Part shown: piece by piece, positions 45,582-55,138 of the stretch
Position numbering within the stretch: the first letter of the stretch is position 1
Layout of the letters: every line of letters starts with the position of its first letter
Origin: Gemmatimonadota bacterium
GTDB taxonomy: Bacteria > Gemmatimonadota > Gemmatimonadetes > Gemmatimonadales > Gemmatimonadaceae
Direction: 5' to 3'
Assembly: GCA_021324775.1 (NCBI GenBank)
Contig: JAJPIM010000018.1
Coordinates: forward strand, 1-64,000
Length of the DNA stretch: 64,000 nucleotides
Program-made: the position numbers and the translations under genes
The notes under the pieces: model-generated
Seen by the model: only the letters and a program-made list of their open reading frames with translations
Told to the model about the DNA's origin: nothing
The model's database searches: none

Positions 45582-46112
45582 ATGCCGAACGTCGATCGAG
45601 ATCTGATCCCGGACGAAACGCTCGTCTACAAGACCAACCTGCACTGGATCGTCCTGGTGGGCCCGTTCGCGCTCGCCACGATCCTGCTGGCCGCGGGGCT
45701 GGTGCTGCTGGCCCGGCCGAAGTTCCTCACCGATCCGTTCGGTGATCTTGCGGACCTGCGCCAATCACTGTTCGGCGGGCCGCCGGGACATCTCACGGGG
45801 CTGGCCATCGTGCTCATCGTAATCGGCGGCGCCGTCGCGGTGGGCGGACTCCTGCACCGCAACTCCACGGAGCTCAGCGTGACCAACCGCCGCGTGACGG
45901 TCAGGACGGGCATCGTCCTCCGTCACACCATGGAGATCCTGCTCGGCAAAGTCGAGAGCATCGAGGTGGACCAGACGATCACGGGCCGGATCCTGGGGTT
46001 CGGCAGCATCGTGGTGCGCGGCACCGGCGGCACACCCGAACCCATCCAGCTCATCGCCAACCCGCAGGAGTTCCGCAAGAACGTCCAGGAGCAGATCGAC
46101 CGCCGCGGGTAA
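45582..46112 (+). CDS. Bacterial PH-domain (bPH2/DUF304) membrane protein
   Basis: This 176-residue protein has two membrane helices at about 22-44 and 72-92, then a bacterial pleckstrin-like domain: STELSVTNRRVTVRTGIVLRHTMEILLGKVESIEVDQTITGRILGFGSIVVRGTGG, the DUF304 signature. Such proteins sit in the inner membrane. Their exact role is not established. GGAGG precedes the ATG. A homopurine tract lies immediately upstream and another immediately downstream. Confidence 0.88.
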   Translation: MPNVDRDLIPDETLVYKTNLHWIVLVGPFALATILLAAGLVLLARPKFLTDPFGDLADLRQSLFGGPPGHLTGLAIVLIVIGGAVAVGGLLHRNSTELSVTNRRVTVRTGIVLRHTMEILLGKVESIEVDQTITGRILGFGSIVVRGTGGTPEPIQLIANPQEFRKNVQEQIDRRG

Positions 46113-46115
46113 ATG

Positions 46116-46150
46116 AGAAAGGAGAGCAGAGAAAGGAGAAAAGAGAAAAG
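46116..46150 (+). repeat. Homopurine tract, copy 3
   Basis: 35 bases with a single C on the + strand (GAGAAAGGAGAG... pattern), located between the convergent PH-domain and Kir channel genes. Confidence 0.78.
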
Positions 46151-46162
46151 CCCCGGCGCTTG

Positions 46163-47122
46163 CTACCGCGCGGCGACAACCTCCGGCAGCGGGACCGCCT
46201 CGGTGCTGTCGATGAGCGCGAGGTCGATGCGCACGACGCCGTCCTGGGCGGGCGGCAGGAATATGTTGCTGAACTTGTGGCCCCAGAGCAGCTCGGCCGC
46301 CGTGTAGGATCCGCGCGCTGACACCGTCTGGAAGAAGGTCTCGTCCGTCCCTGACAGCAGGATGAGGAACTCGGCCTCGGAGTCCAGCAGCTCCTGCGCC
46401 GAGAGTCCCCACATGGGGCTCGACTCATCGATGGGATGCACGACGGTCCACGAGAGCGAGAAGAAGATCACACGCTTCCGCTCGAGCGCCAGCTCCGTGA
46501 AGCTGCGCGTGCGCACCCCGTTGGTCGTCACGAAGCGCGCGAGGATGACAGTCGCCTCGATGCCGACGATCTCGTTCCGGCGCGCGTTGGCGATCCGGAA
46601 CATGAATCCCGTGCGCCCCATGTACGGCGCGATCAGGGCCCGTGAGCTGAAGCGAATCCGCGGGATGGGGCGCGAGAAGCGCGCGAAGATGAGGCCCGTC
46701 GCGAGCGCGATGCTGATGAGGCTCACGAACGATTCGAACAGGACCAGGAAGTTCGCCCGCACGGTCTCCGGAACGATCGCGCCATATCCGATCGTGGCGA
46801 ACGTCTCGACGCTGAAGAAGAACGCCTGCAGGAAGCTTCCCGAGGGGAACGCGGTGTCCGACTCGCCCAGGGCGCCGGGTCCGCAGGCCAGGAACAGGAG
46901 CGCGAACGCGAGATTGGCGAGGAGGTACACGGTGGCGAGGACGCCGAGGAACGCCGGCCACGTCATCGTGAGGAGCGAGTGGTACGGGTTGCCGATGATC
47001 CCGGCCAGGCGGCCACCGCGCCGGACGTTGAACGATCCGTCGCGGTTCATGAGCCGGACGCGGCTCTGGGCCGCGACGACCGACCCGAAACCGAGGTCCT
47101 TGGGTTCCTGTGTGACCGCCAT
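46163..47122 (-). CDS. Inward-rectifier (Kir/KirBac-type) potassium channel
   Basis: This 319-residue channel has two membrane helices (about 50-75 and 120-145) flanking a pore helix and filter TIGYG in FFFSVETFATIGYGAIVPE. A large C-terminal Ig-like cytoplasmic domain follows, with RIANARRNEIVGIEATVILARF and FFSLSWTVVHPIDESSPMWGLS, both Kir hallmarks. It conducts K+ across the inner membrane and forms tetramers. The ATG at 47122 gives MAVTQEPKD. A longer frame from 47209 would read through homopurine repeat and is rejected. A TATCTT -10 on the minus strand at 47132-47137 lies inside that repeat, 9 bp before the ATG. Confidence 0.93.
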   Translation of the reverse strand: MAVTQEPKDLGFGSVVAAQSRVRLMNRDGSFNVRRGGRLAGIIGNPYHSLLTMTWPAFLGVLATVYLLANLAFALLFLACGPGALGESDTAFPSGSFLQAFFFSVETFATIGYGAIVPETVRANFLVLFESFVSLISIALATGLIFARFSRPIPRIRFSSRALIAPYMGRTGFMFRIANARRNEIVGIEATVILARFVTTNGVRTRSFTELALERKRVIFFSLSWTVVHPIDESSPMWGLSAQELLDSEAEFLILLSGTDETFFQTVSARGSYTAAELLWGHKFSNIFLPPAQDGVVRIDLALIDSTEAVPLPEVVAAR

Positions 47123-47129
47123 GAGACTC

Positions 47130-47170
47130 AAAAGATAGAGAGGAGAGAGGCGAGAGGAGAGAGAGGAGAT
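47130..47170 (+). repeat. Homopurine tract, copy 4
   Basis: About 40 bases of A/G with few interruptions (GAGAGGAGAGAGG...) in the divergent gap between the Kir gene and trmFO. Its pyrimidine strand supplies a possible -10 (TATCTT) for the Kir gene. Confidence 0.78.
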
Positions 47171-47217
47171 ACGGCCGGTTCCGGGCGCCCCGCCAGCGGG
47201 TGGTGACATCCCCTCGG

Positions 47218-47233
47218 TACTATGTTCCCTGTA
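47218..47233 (+). promoter_or_regulatory. Candidate -10 element for near-leaderless trmFO transcript
   Basis: TACTAT at 47218-47223 lies 9 bp before the ATG at 47233 (MAVHIAGGGLAG). No ribosome site is visible for this start. A GTG at 47200 would place the -10 inside the gene. Confidence 0.42.
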
Positions 47234-48675
47234 TGGCCGTCCACATCGCCGGCGGAGGCCTCGCTGGAAGCGAGGCGGCGTGGCAGCTCGCGGAGCGCGG
47301 GGTGCGGGTCGTGCTCCACGAAATGCGCCCGCTGCGACAGACGCCGGCGCACCGGACCGGCCAACTGGCGGAGCTCGTGTGCTCCAACACCTTCAAGAGC
47401 ACCGAGATCACCAACGCCCACGGTCTCCTCAAGGAGGAGATGCGGGCCCTGTCGTGCATGGTGCTGGCGGCAGCGGACGGCGCGCGAGTCCCGGCCGGTA
47501 CCGCCCTGGCGGTGGACCGCGACCTGTTCGCGGCGGCCGTGACGGCCCGGATCGAGGGCCACCCGCTGATCGCCGTAGAGCGCGACGAAGTGACGGCGAT
47601 TCCGAGCCCGGGGATCATCGCCACGGGTCCGCTCACGTCCGACACCCTCGCGGACGCGCTTCGAGAGCGGCTGGGCGCGGAGGCACTGGCGTTCTACGAC
47701 GCGATTGCGCCCGTCGTGGACACCGATACGATCGAGCCCGCCAGAGTCTTCCGGGCGTCGCGATATGACAAGGAGACCTCTGGTGGAGAGGAGAACGGAG
47801 AGAGGAGAGAGGAGAGCCACGAGGCCGAGGGGGCGTACATCAACTGTCCGTTCACGCGCGAGGAGTACCATGCATTCCTCGACGCGCTCAGGACGGCGGA
47901 CCTGCATCACGGGCACGAGTTCGACGAGGCGCCGTACTTTGAGGGGTGCCTGCCCGTCGAAGTGATGGCGGCGCGGGGCGATGACGTCCTGCGATTCGGG
48001 CCGCTCAAGCCGGTCGGACTCACCGACCCGAAGACCGGACGCCGCCCGTACGCGGTGGCGCAGCTCCGCCGCGAAGACCGCGCCGGGCGCATGTGGAACC
48101 TGGTCGGGTTTCAGACCCGGCTCCGCATCCCGGAGCAGCAGCGAGTCTTCCGGTTGATTCCCGGCCTGGCGCAGGCGGAGTTTCTCCGGTACGGGTCGAT
48201 CCACCGGAACTCCTACGTGAATGCACCGGCCGTTCTCTCCGGCCACCTGTCCCTCCGCGACGATCCGATGGTGCTGCTGGCGGGGCAGATGACGGGAGTC
48301 GAGGGGTACACCGAGAGCGCGGCGACCGGACTCTTGGCGGGGATCAACCTCGCGCGTATGCTGGACGGCGCGCCGCCCGTCATTCCGCCGCCGACCACGA
48401 TGATGGGCGCGCTGTACCGCTACCTCCGGGAGGCTGATCCGAAGCATTTCCAGCCGATGAACGCGAACTTCGGATTGCTGGACGAGCTAGCGGTTCCGAT
48501 CCGCGACAAACGGCGGAAACGCGAGGCATTTGCCGGGCGCGCGATGGAGGCCATCGCCGCCTGGCGGGAGGATGCGGGCGTGGCCGCCCGCAGAAAGGAG
48601 AAAGGCGAAAGGAGAGAGGAGAGACAGACGCGAGAGGGCCGTACGAACACGAGTGGCGCGGGGAGCCCGCCATGA
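47233..48675 (+). CDS. trmFO: tRNA (uracil-5-)-methyltransferase TrmFO (folate/FAD dependent)
   Basis: TrmFO methylates U54 of tRNA using methylenetetrahydrofolate and FADH2. The N-terminus VHIAGGGLAGSEAAWQLAERG is the FAD-binding Rossmann motif, followed by LVCSNTFKS with the conserved catalytic Cys. YINCPFTREEY and GQMTGVEGYTESAATGLLAG are further signatures. At 480 residues it is longer than the usual 430-450 because of two homopurine inserts: one in frame near residue 185 (GGEENGERREESH) between RYDK and YINCP, and one at the C-terminus (RKEKGERREERQT). Core motifs are intact. The stop overlaps xerC (ATGA). The order trmFO-xerC-hslV-hslU is widely conserved. Confidence 0.95.
   Translation: MAVHIAGGGLAGSEAAWQLAERGVRVVLHEMRPLRQTPAHRTGQLAELVCSNTFKSTEITNAHGLLKEEMRALSCMVLAAADGARVPAGTALAVDRDLFAAAVTARIEGHPLIAVERDEVTAIPSPGIIATGPLTSDTLADALRERLGAEALAFYDAIAPVVDTDTIEPARVFRASRYDKETSGGEENGERREESHEAEGAYINCPFTREEYHAFLDALRTADLHHGHEFDEAPYFEGCLPVEVMAARGDDVLRFGPLKPVGLTDPKTGRRPYAVAQLRREDRAGRMWNLVGFQTRLRIPEQQRVFRLIPGLAQAEFLRYGSIHRNSYVNAPAVLSGHLSLRDDPMVLLAGQMTGVEGYTESAATGLLAGINLARMLDGAPPVIPPPTTMMGALYRYLREADPKHFQPMNANFGLLDELAVPIRDKRRKREAFAGRAMEAIAAWREDAGVAARRKEKGERREERQTREGRTNTSGAGSPP
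47784..47816 (+). repeat. Homopurine tract, copy 5, inside trmFO
   Basis: 33 bases of nearly pure A/G encode GGEENGERREES between conserved trmFO blocks. The insert keeps the frame and adds about a dozen charged residues to a loop that is shorter in most TrmFO proteins. Confidence 0.78.
48592..48626 (+). repeat. Homopurine tract, copy 6, in the 3' end of trmFO
   Basis: A/G-rich run encoding RKEKGERREER just after the conserved end of TrmFO (EAIAAWREDAGVAAR). The natural stop appears displaced downstream by the insertion. Confidence 0.76.
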
Positions 48676-49634
48676 CGGATGCCGGGCCCTTTCCGGGCGG
48701 CACCGATGCGGTCGGCGCGTTTCTCACCCATCTGCAAAAAGAGCGCGACGTCTCGCCGCACACCATCCGCGCGTACGGGCGCGATCTCGAGGAATTCACG
48801 CGCCATCTGGTGAGCTACTACGGCAACGGCAGTTGGACCTGGCAGGGCGTCGACCGGCTCGCCGTGCGCGGATTCCTCGCGCACCTCACGCGGCGCGGGA
48901 TCGGAAAGCGCTCGATCGCGCGCGCCCTTTCCGCGGTGCGGAGCCTCTACCGCTTCCTGCATCTCACGGAGATCGTGGACGCCAACCCCGCGCGCGCCGT
49001 CGGCACGCCGCGTCGCGAGCGATACCTCCCCAAGTATCTTGACCGTGCACAGGCGGACGCCCTTTTCGCGGCGGCCGAATCGGCGGCGGCCAGCGGCCGC
49101 TTCGCGGCGGTCCGCAATCTGGCGATGCTGGAATTGTTCTACTCGACGGGGATCCGCCTGTCCGAGCTGCGCGGACTCAATCGCGCCGACGTCGATCTGC
49201 TGAGCCAGATGGTCAAGGTGCGCGGCAAGGGACGGAAAGAGCGGATCGTTCCGGTGGGCGACCACGCCGTCCGGGCGCTGCGCACGTACGACGGAGCGCG
49301 CGACGCCGTGATCCGGGGTGCGGCGATCCGGGGCGCCGCGTCACCGCCCGACCGGCTCGCCGTCTTTCTCAACGCCCGCGGCCAGCGGCTGAGCGTACGT
49401 GGCGTCCAGACCGTCATCACGCGAGCGCTCGCGGGGGTCGGTGAGGACGCCGGTCTCAGCGTCCACTCCCTGCGGCACACGTTCGCGACGCATCTGCTGG
49501 ATGCCGGTGCCGACCTGCGCGCGGTGCAGGAGCTGCTGGGGCACGCGTCGGTCGGCACCACGCAGATCTACACGCACACGAGCGTCGACCGGCTCAAGCA
49601 GGTCTACCGCAAAGCGCATCCGCGAGCGATGTGA
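48672..49634 (+). CDS. xerC: Tyrosine recombinase XerC
   Basis: This 320-residue tyrosine recombinase has an N-terminal SAM-like core-binding domain (FLTHLQKERDVSPHTIRAYGRDLEEF) and a catalytic domain with Arg in YSTGIRLSEL, Lys in VKVRGKGRKER, H-x-x-R in SVHSLRHTFATHLLDAG, His in LLGHASVGTTQIYTH, and the nucleophile Y300. XerC with XerD resolves chromosome dimers at dif. The start ATG overlaps trmFO. The adjacent hslVU and trmFO place it as the chromosomal XerC rather than a phage or integron integrase. The XerC versus XerD distinction rests on this context. Confidence 0.93.
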   Translation: MTDAGPFPGGTDAVGAFLTHLQKERDVSPHTIRAYGRDLEEFTRHLVSYYGNGSWTWQGVDRLAVRGFLAHLTRRGIGKRSIARALSAVRSLYRFLHLTEIVDANPARAVGTPRRERYLPKYLDRAQADALFAAAESAAASGRFAAVRNLAMLELFYSTGIRLSELRGLNRADVDLLSQMVKVRGKGRKERIVPVGDHAVRALRTYDGARDAVIRGAAIRGAASPPDRLAVFLNARGQRLSVRGVQTVITRALAGVGEDAGLSVHSLRHTFATHLLDAGADLRAVQELLGHASVGTTQIYTHTSVDRLKQVYRKAHPRAM

Positions 49635-50989
49635 TGGCGGACCCGGGCCAACTCGGACGGCGGCTGCAGCGCTTCAAGGGAATGGAGCGAGGGTTCAAGA
49701 ACGCGGTGATCCGCGTCCTGGCGACCGTGCTGCCCGCGCCGGCGCCCCGCGCCCCGCCGGACTGGGACTCTCGACCGCACCGGGTCCTGTATCTCCGGTA
49801 CGACCGCATCGGCGACATGATCCTGGCCACTGGCATCATCGAGGCGATCGTGCGAGCGCATCCCTCGGTCACGGTCGATGTCCTGGCGTCGCCCGCCAAC
49901 GCCGGAGTCCTCGAGGGGAATCCGCACGTCGGACAGGTCGTGCTGTTCGAAAAGCAGCGCCCGTGGACCTACCTGCGCACGCTCCGGAAGATCCGGCGCA
50001 CGCGCTACGACGCGATACTCGACGCGATGGTGCTCTCGCCGTCGCTGACCACATCGATCCTCATGCTGCTGAGCGGAGCGAGCCATCGCGTCGGCGTCGC
50101 GGGCCGGGGCAGTGAGTTCGCGCTGACCCTTCCCGTCCCCCGCGCGCGCCACGCCGTGCACTACGTCGATCACTCGGCCGCCCTCCTCTCGGCATTCGGT
50201 ATCGATCCGCACTTCCGCGCACAGACCGTCACACGCGACTCGCATGCACCCGGGCCCGATCCCGCCGGCGCGATCAGGGCTCTCGACTCAGGCACGGGAT
50301 CAGGCACGGGCGGTCCGCGGCCAAGTGATGCAGTGCCGCCGGGGAACCTCGACGCGCCGTCAGGCGGATGGGGCGTGTGGCGCCCGCGGCTCTATCTGAC
50401 CGACGAGGAGCTGGCCGGTGGTGAGGCACAGTGGAGCGCGTCCGGCAGCGAGGAGCCCGTGCACGCCGCTGGCCCGGCACGCGGCCGCGATCACCACGCC
50501 CCTCTGCGCCTTGCCGTGAACGTCTCGGCTGGCGACCAGACGCGCTACTGGCCCGAAGACCGGTTCGTGTCAGCCATCACCTGGATCCGCCAGCGGTTCC
50601 CGGACGTGTCGCTCCTCATCATCGGATCGCCGCACGACCGGGCCAGGATGGAGCAGATTGGACTCGGCGGCGGTGTCCGGCTCGCCGCCACGCCGGGCAT
50701 GCGCGCCATGATGGCAGTGGTCGCGAAGTCCGACATCGTCTTCACCGCCGACACATCCGTCACCCACGTCGCCTCGGCCTATGACAAGCCGGCGGTGGTC
50801 ATGTTCCCGCGAGGCCGCGGCGCGCTCTACGGGCCGTACGGCACGGCCGGGCGGGTGGTCTCGACGCCGGCTCCAACGCTCCAATCGCTCGGGGTACCGC
50901 CGGTGCTGGCCGTGCTCGACGACGTGATAACGGCAGAACGGAGAGGGGAGATGGGAGATAGGAGAAAGGAGATAGGAGAGGGGAGATAG
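49634..50989 (+). CDS. Glycosyltransferase family 9 (heptosyltransferase-like) protein
   Basis: This 451-residue protein has a GT9 N-terminal region VLYLRYDRIGDMILATGIIEAIVRAHPSVTVDVLA and a C-terminal domain with LAVNVSAGDQTRYWPEDRF and SDIVFTADTSVTHVASAYDKPAVVMF. It is similar to LPS heptosyltransferases that use ADP-heptose in the cytoplasm. Between the two domains (about residues 208-255) lies a Gly/Ser/Pro-rich insert. The C-terminus AERRGEMGDRRKEIGEGR is coded by a homopurine tract that also provides the TAG stop. The start overlaps the xerC stop (TGATG). It interrupts the usual xerC-hslV adjacency. Confidence 0.85.
   Translation: MADPGQLGRRLQRFKGMERGFKNAVIRVLATVLPAPAPRAPPDWDSRPHRVLYLRYDRIGDMILATGIIEAIVRAHPSVTVDVLASPANAGVLEGNPHVGQVVLFEKQRPWTYLRTLRKIRRTRYDAILDAMVLSPSLTTSILMLLSGASHRVGVAGRGSEFALTLPVPRARHAVHYVDHSAALLSAFGIDPHFRAQTVTRDSHAPGPDPAGAIRALDSGTGSGTGGPRPSDAVPPGNLDAPSGGWGVWRPRLYLTDEELAGGEAQWSASGSEEPVHAAGPARGRDHHAPLRLAVNVSAGDQTRYWPEDRFVSAITWIRQRFPDVSLLIIGSPHDRARMEQIGLGGGVRLAATPGMRAMMAVVAKSDIVFTADTSVTHVASAYDKPAVVMFPRGRGALYGPYGTAGRVVSTPAPTLQSLGVPPVLAVLDDVITAERRGEMGDRRKEIGEGR
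50936..50989 (+). repeat. Homopurine tract, copy 7, 3' end of the GT9 gene
   Basis: 54 bases with GGAGAT/GGAGAA units encode the last 17 residues of the GT9 protein and its stop codon. Confidence 0.82.
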
Positions 50990-51042
50990 CCTGTTCCGGG
51001 CAGGTCAACGGGGGGCGGGGCGCCAGTGATTAGCTTTCCCGT

Positions 51043-51600
51043 ATGACGCCACATCGCGGCGTGCCGGTCTTTTACGCGACCACGATCCTCGCCGTCCGGC
51101 GGGATGGCCAGGTCGCGCTCGGGGGCGACGGCCAGGTCACCGTCGGTGAGACAGTCATGAAGTCGAACGCGCAGAAAGTGCGGCTGCTGCGCGGCGGCAA
51201 GCTACTGGCCGGCTTTGCGGGGGCTGCGGCGGACGCCTTCACGCTGTTCGAGAAGTTCGAGGAGAAACTCGAGCGATTCCCGGGCAACATGCCCAAAGCG
51301 GCTGTCGAGCTGGCCAAGGACTGGCGAAGCGATCGCGTCCTGCGGCGGCTGGAAGCACTCCTCGCGGTCGTGGACCGTACGCACGGGTTCGTGATCTCGG
51401 GGACCGGCGACATCATCGAGCCCGACGACGGGATCCTCGCGATTGGATCAGGCGGCGCCTACGCGCTGGCGGCCGCCCGCGCACTGACAGCCAACACCAC
51501 GCTCGCCCCGGCCGAGATCGTCCGGAAGGGTCTGACCATCGCCGGCGAGATCTGCATCTATACCAATGACAACATCACGGTCCTTGAGCCGACCGCATAA
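51043..51600 (+). CDS. hslV: ATP-dependent protease HslV (ClpQ), Thr-type peptidase
   Basis: This 185-residue proteasome-like subunit has propeptide [12 protein letters not shown], then T13-T14 ([23 protein letters not shown]), so T13 is the catalytic N-terminal nucleophile after processing. The Lys/Ser context (NAQKVRLL) and the C-terminal [13 protein letters not shown] and [14 protein letters not shown] match the family. HslV forms dodecamers capped by HslU and degrades regulatory and misfolded proteins. TTAGCT at 51030-51035, 7 bp before the ATG, is a possible near-leaderless -10. hslU follows 5 bp downstream. Confidence 0.96.
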   Translation: MTPHRGVPVFYATTILAVRRDGQVALGGDGQVTVGETVMKSNAQKVRLLRGGKLLAGFAGAAADAFTLFEKFEEKLERFPGNMPKAAVELAKDWRSDRVLRRLEALLAVVDRTHGFVISGTGDIIEPDDGILAIGSGGAYALAAARALTANTTLAPAEIVRKGLTIAGEICIYTNDNITVLEPTA

Positions 51601-51605
51601 GGATC

Positions 51606-53299
<1,694 letters not shown>

Positions 53300-53303
<4 letters not shown>

Positions 53304-54226
53304 GCGCGCCGCTGGACACACCGCGTCATTTTCTCTCGATTCCCGACTTCACCCGCGCGGAACTGGGCGCGGTGTTCGACCTGGCAGAGCGGATGCGCCG
53401 GAAGGAGTACACGGCGAAGCCGCTGGCCGGGAAGTCGCTGGCGATGATCTTCATGAAGGCGTCGACCCGTACCCGCGTTTCGTTCGAGGTGGGGGCCTGG
53501 CAACTCGGCGGCCACGCGCTCTTCCTCTCGCCGCGCGACATCCAGCTCGGACGCGGGGAGCCGATCGCGGACACGGCGCGGGTGCTCTCCCGCTACGTGG
53601 ACGGGATCATGATCCGCACGTTCGCGCAGGCCGACGTCGAAGAGCTGGCGCGCTCGGCATCGGTACCCGTGATCAACGGGCTCACCGACTTGCTCCACCC
53701 CTGCCAGGTCATGGCCGACGTGCTCACGATGGTGCAGCAATTCGGTACGTGGGAGGGGAAGAAAGTCGCGTGGATCGGCGACGGCAACAACATGGCCAAT
53801 TCCTGGATCAACGCCGCGTACCGGCTCGGATTCGAGCTGTCGCTGGCCTGTCCGGAGGCGTACGAACCCGATCCGGCGGTGCTCCAGCGTGCGCAGCGTG
53901 ATGGGTCGTCACGGGTCCGGGTGATGCGCGACCCGATGGAGGCGGTCGTGGACGCGCACGTCGTGACCACCGACGTCTGGGCGTCGATGGGGCAGGAGGA
54001 GGAGCAGCAGGCGCGGGCCCGTGCGTTCGCGGGGTACTCCGTCGGTGCTTCGCTCATGGCCCGCGCCGCCCGCGACGCCATCTTCCTGCACTGTCTCCCC
54101 GCCCACCGGGGCGAAGAGGTCGCGGCGTCGGTGATCGACGGGCCTCAGAGCCGGGTGTGGGACGAGGCCGAGAACCGCCTGCACGTGCAGAAGGCGCTGA
54201 TGGCCATCCTGATGGGTGGCGAGTAG
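53300..54226 (+). CDS. argF: Ornithine carbamoyltransferase
   Basis: ArgF joins carbamoyl phosphate and ornithine to citrulline in arginine synthesis. Motifs are complete: MKASTRTRVSFE (carbamoyl-phosphate STRTR), TDLLHPCQVMAD, the ornithine loop DVWASMGQEE, and HCLPAHRGEEV. The protein is about 308 residues, normal. The N-terminus (RHFLSIPDFTRAEL) is reached without any ATG, GTG or TTG: the only plausible codons are CTG at 53300, which overlaps the hslU stop as CTGA, or CTG at 53312. I take 53300. Terminal arg genes after hslU are known in other bacteria. A CTG start is inferred, not proven. Confidence 0.92.
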
Positions 54227-54241
54227 GGGGGTGGGGGAGGT

Positions 54242-54267
54242 GGGGGGGCCGTTCTCGAACGACCCCC
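54242..54267 (+). terminator. Hairpin after argF
   Basis: GGGGG-C-CGTTC, a TC loop, then GAACG-A-CCCCC forms a stem after a G-rich run. There is no T tail. A related sequence with perfect 10-bp arms is at 59609-59656, and both are followed by GCTGCG. Confidence 0.5.
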
Positions 54268-54327
54268 GCTGCGCTCCTTCGCGGCCATTCGGGCGAGCGG
54301 CCAGCCTCAGAGCGTCGTGTCTTTGTC

Positions 54328-54345
54328 GAAACAACATGCTGTTTC
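54328..54345. promoter_or_regulatory. 18-bp palindrome upstream of bcp
   Basis: GAAACA-A-CATG-C-TGTTTC has perfect outer arms and one mismatch inside. It overlaps a possible -35 (TTGTCG at 54323-54328), and a further small repeat ACGAT/ATCGT lies at 54346-54362. It is placed like an operator. The sequence is not a recognised OxyR, PerR or Fur site. Confidence 0.45.
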
Positions 54346-54382
54346 ACGATACAACCAATCGTACCGTCAACCCCCGAACCCT

Positions 54383-54850
54383 GTGATTGCCGAACACACT
54401 GCGGCACCTGATTTCACCGTGGCGACCGATGGGGGCACGCAGCTCCGGCTCTCGTCGCTTCGCGGCCGCAACGTGGTGCTGTATTTCTATCCCAAGGACG
54501 ACACCCCGGGGTGTACCGTGGAGGCGTGTGAGTTACGGGACGCCTTTCCGCGGTTCTCGAAGACCAACGCCGTGATCCTGGGTGTGAGTCCGGACAGCGT
54601 AGCGTCGCACCAGAAGTTCAAGAAGAAGTTCGAGTTGCCGTTCACGCTCCTGGCGGACACGGACCATGCGATTGCCGACGCGTATGGGGTGTGGGTCGAG
54701 AAGTCGATGTATGGGAAGAAGTACATGGGGATACAGCGCTCGACCTTCGTGATCGACACGAAGGGGTCGGTGGCCAAGGTGTATCCGAAGGTGAAGCCCG
54801 AGGGTCACGCTGCGGAGGTCGAGGCGGAGCTCAGGAAGCTTGGGGGCTAG
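54383..54850 (+). CDS. bcp: Bcp/PrxQ-type peroxiredoxin
   Basis: This roughly 155-residue thioredoxin-fold peroxidase reduces H2O2 and organic hydroperoxides. APDFTVATDGGTQLRLSSLRGRNVVLYFYPKDDTPGCTVEACELRD holds the peroxidatic Cys (C44) and, five residues on, the resolving Cys (C49) of the atypical two-Cys Bcp class. YGVWVEKSMYGKKYMGIQRSTFVID is the family's dimer/active-site region. The GTG at 54383 fits the usual start (VIAEHTAAPDF). A GTG at 54317 would include the palindrome and is unlikely. It is a single gene between argF and the minor pilins. Confidence 0.93.
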   Translation: MIAEHTAAPDFTVATDGGTQLRLSSLRGRNVVLYFYPKDDTPGCTVEACELRDAFPRFSKTNAVILGVSPDSVASHQKFKKKFELPFTLLADTDHAIADAYGVWVEKSMYGKKYMGIQRSTFVIDTKGSVAKVYPKVKPEGHAAEVEAELRKLGG

Positions 54851-55138
54851 CCCCGGCGGGTGACGCGCATCACGCCAGGCCGGTGATTTGCCGCGTGTTC
54901 TCGCGCCCTATAACTCTCGTTACCCCAGCTAGTTAGGATCGTCCTCCTCACAAGCGCGCCGAGGATCGTGGCGCGTCACATTAGCTCCCTCATATGAGAG
55001 GGTGTGATGGGCGGGGTCCGGCCCGTGACAGTGGCCGAGTTCGCTTAGTCCTAGCTTGGGTCCCGTAGTAATCCAGGGGGTCTGCGGCCGCGCGGCACCC
55101 GCCGCGGGGGCGCAGCCCCTGAGCATCGGCAAGGCTTC
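54851..55138 (+). promoter_or_regulatory. Promoter and structured leader of the minor-pilin operon
   Basis: TATAAC at 54909-54914 is a good -10, which would give a 5' leader of about 220 nt. The leader has several predicted stems: CGCGCC/GGCGCG near 54953-54980, CCCTC/GAGGG near 54991-55006, and a large GC hairpin at about 55082-55115 (CTGCG...CGCAG) just before the gene. No known riboswitch consensus (including the c-di-GMP GEMM core) was recognised. Confidence 0.45.

Noticed and set aside
47123-47209. N-terminal extension of the Kir channel to 47209
   Set aside because: The extra 29 residues are the translation of the homopurine tract (SSLSSRLSPLYLLS) and are absent from the family.
54910-55138. 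c-di-GMP (GEMM) riboswitch in the minor-pilin leader
   Set aside because: The conserved core (CACGCACAGGGCAAACC and GGGACGCAAAGCC) was not found on either strand.
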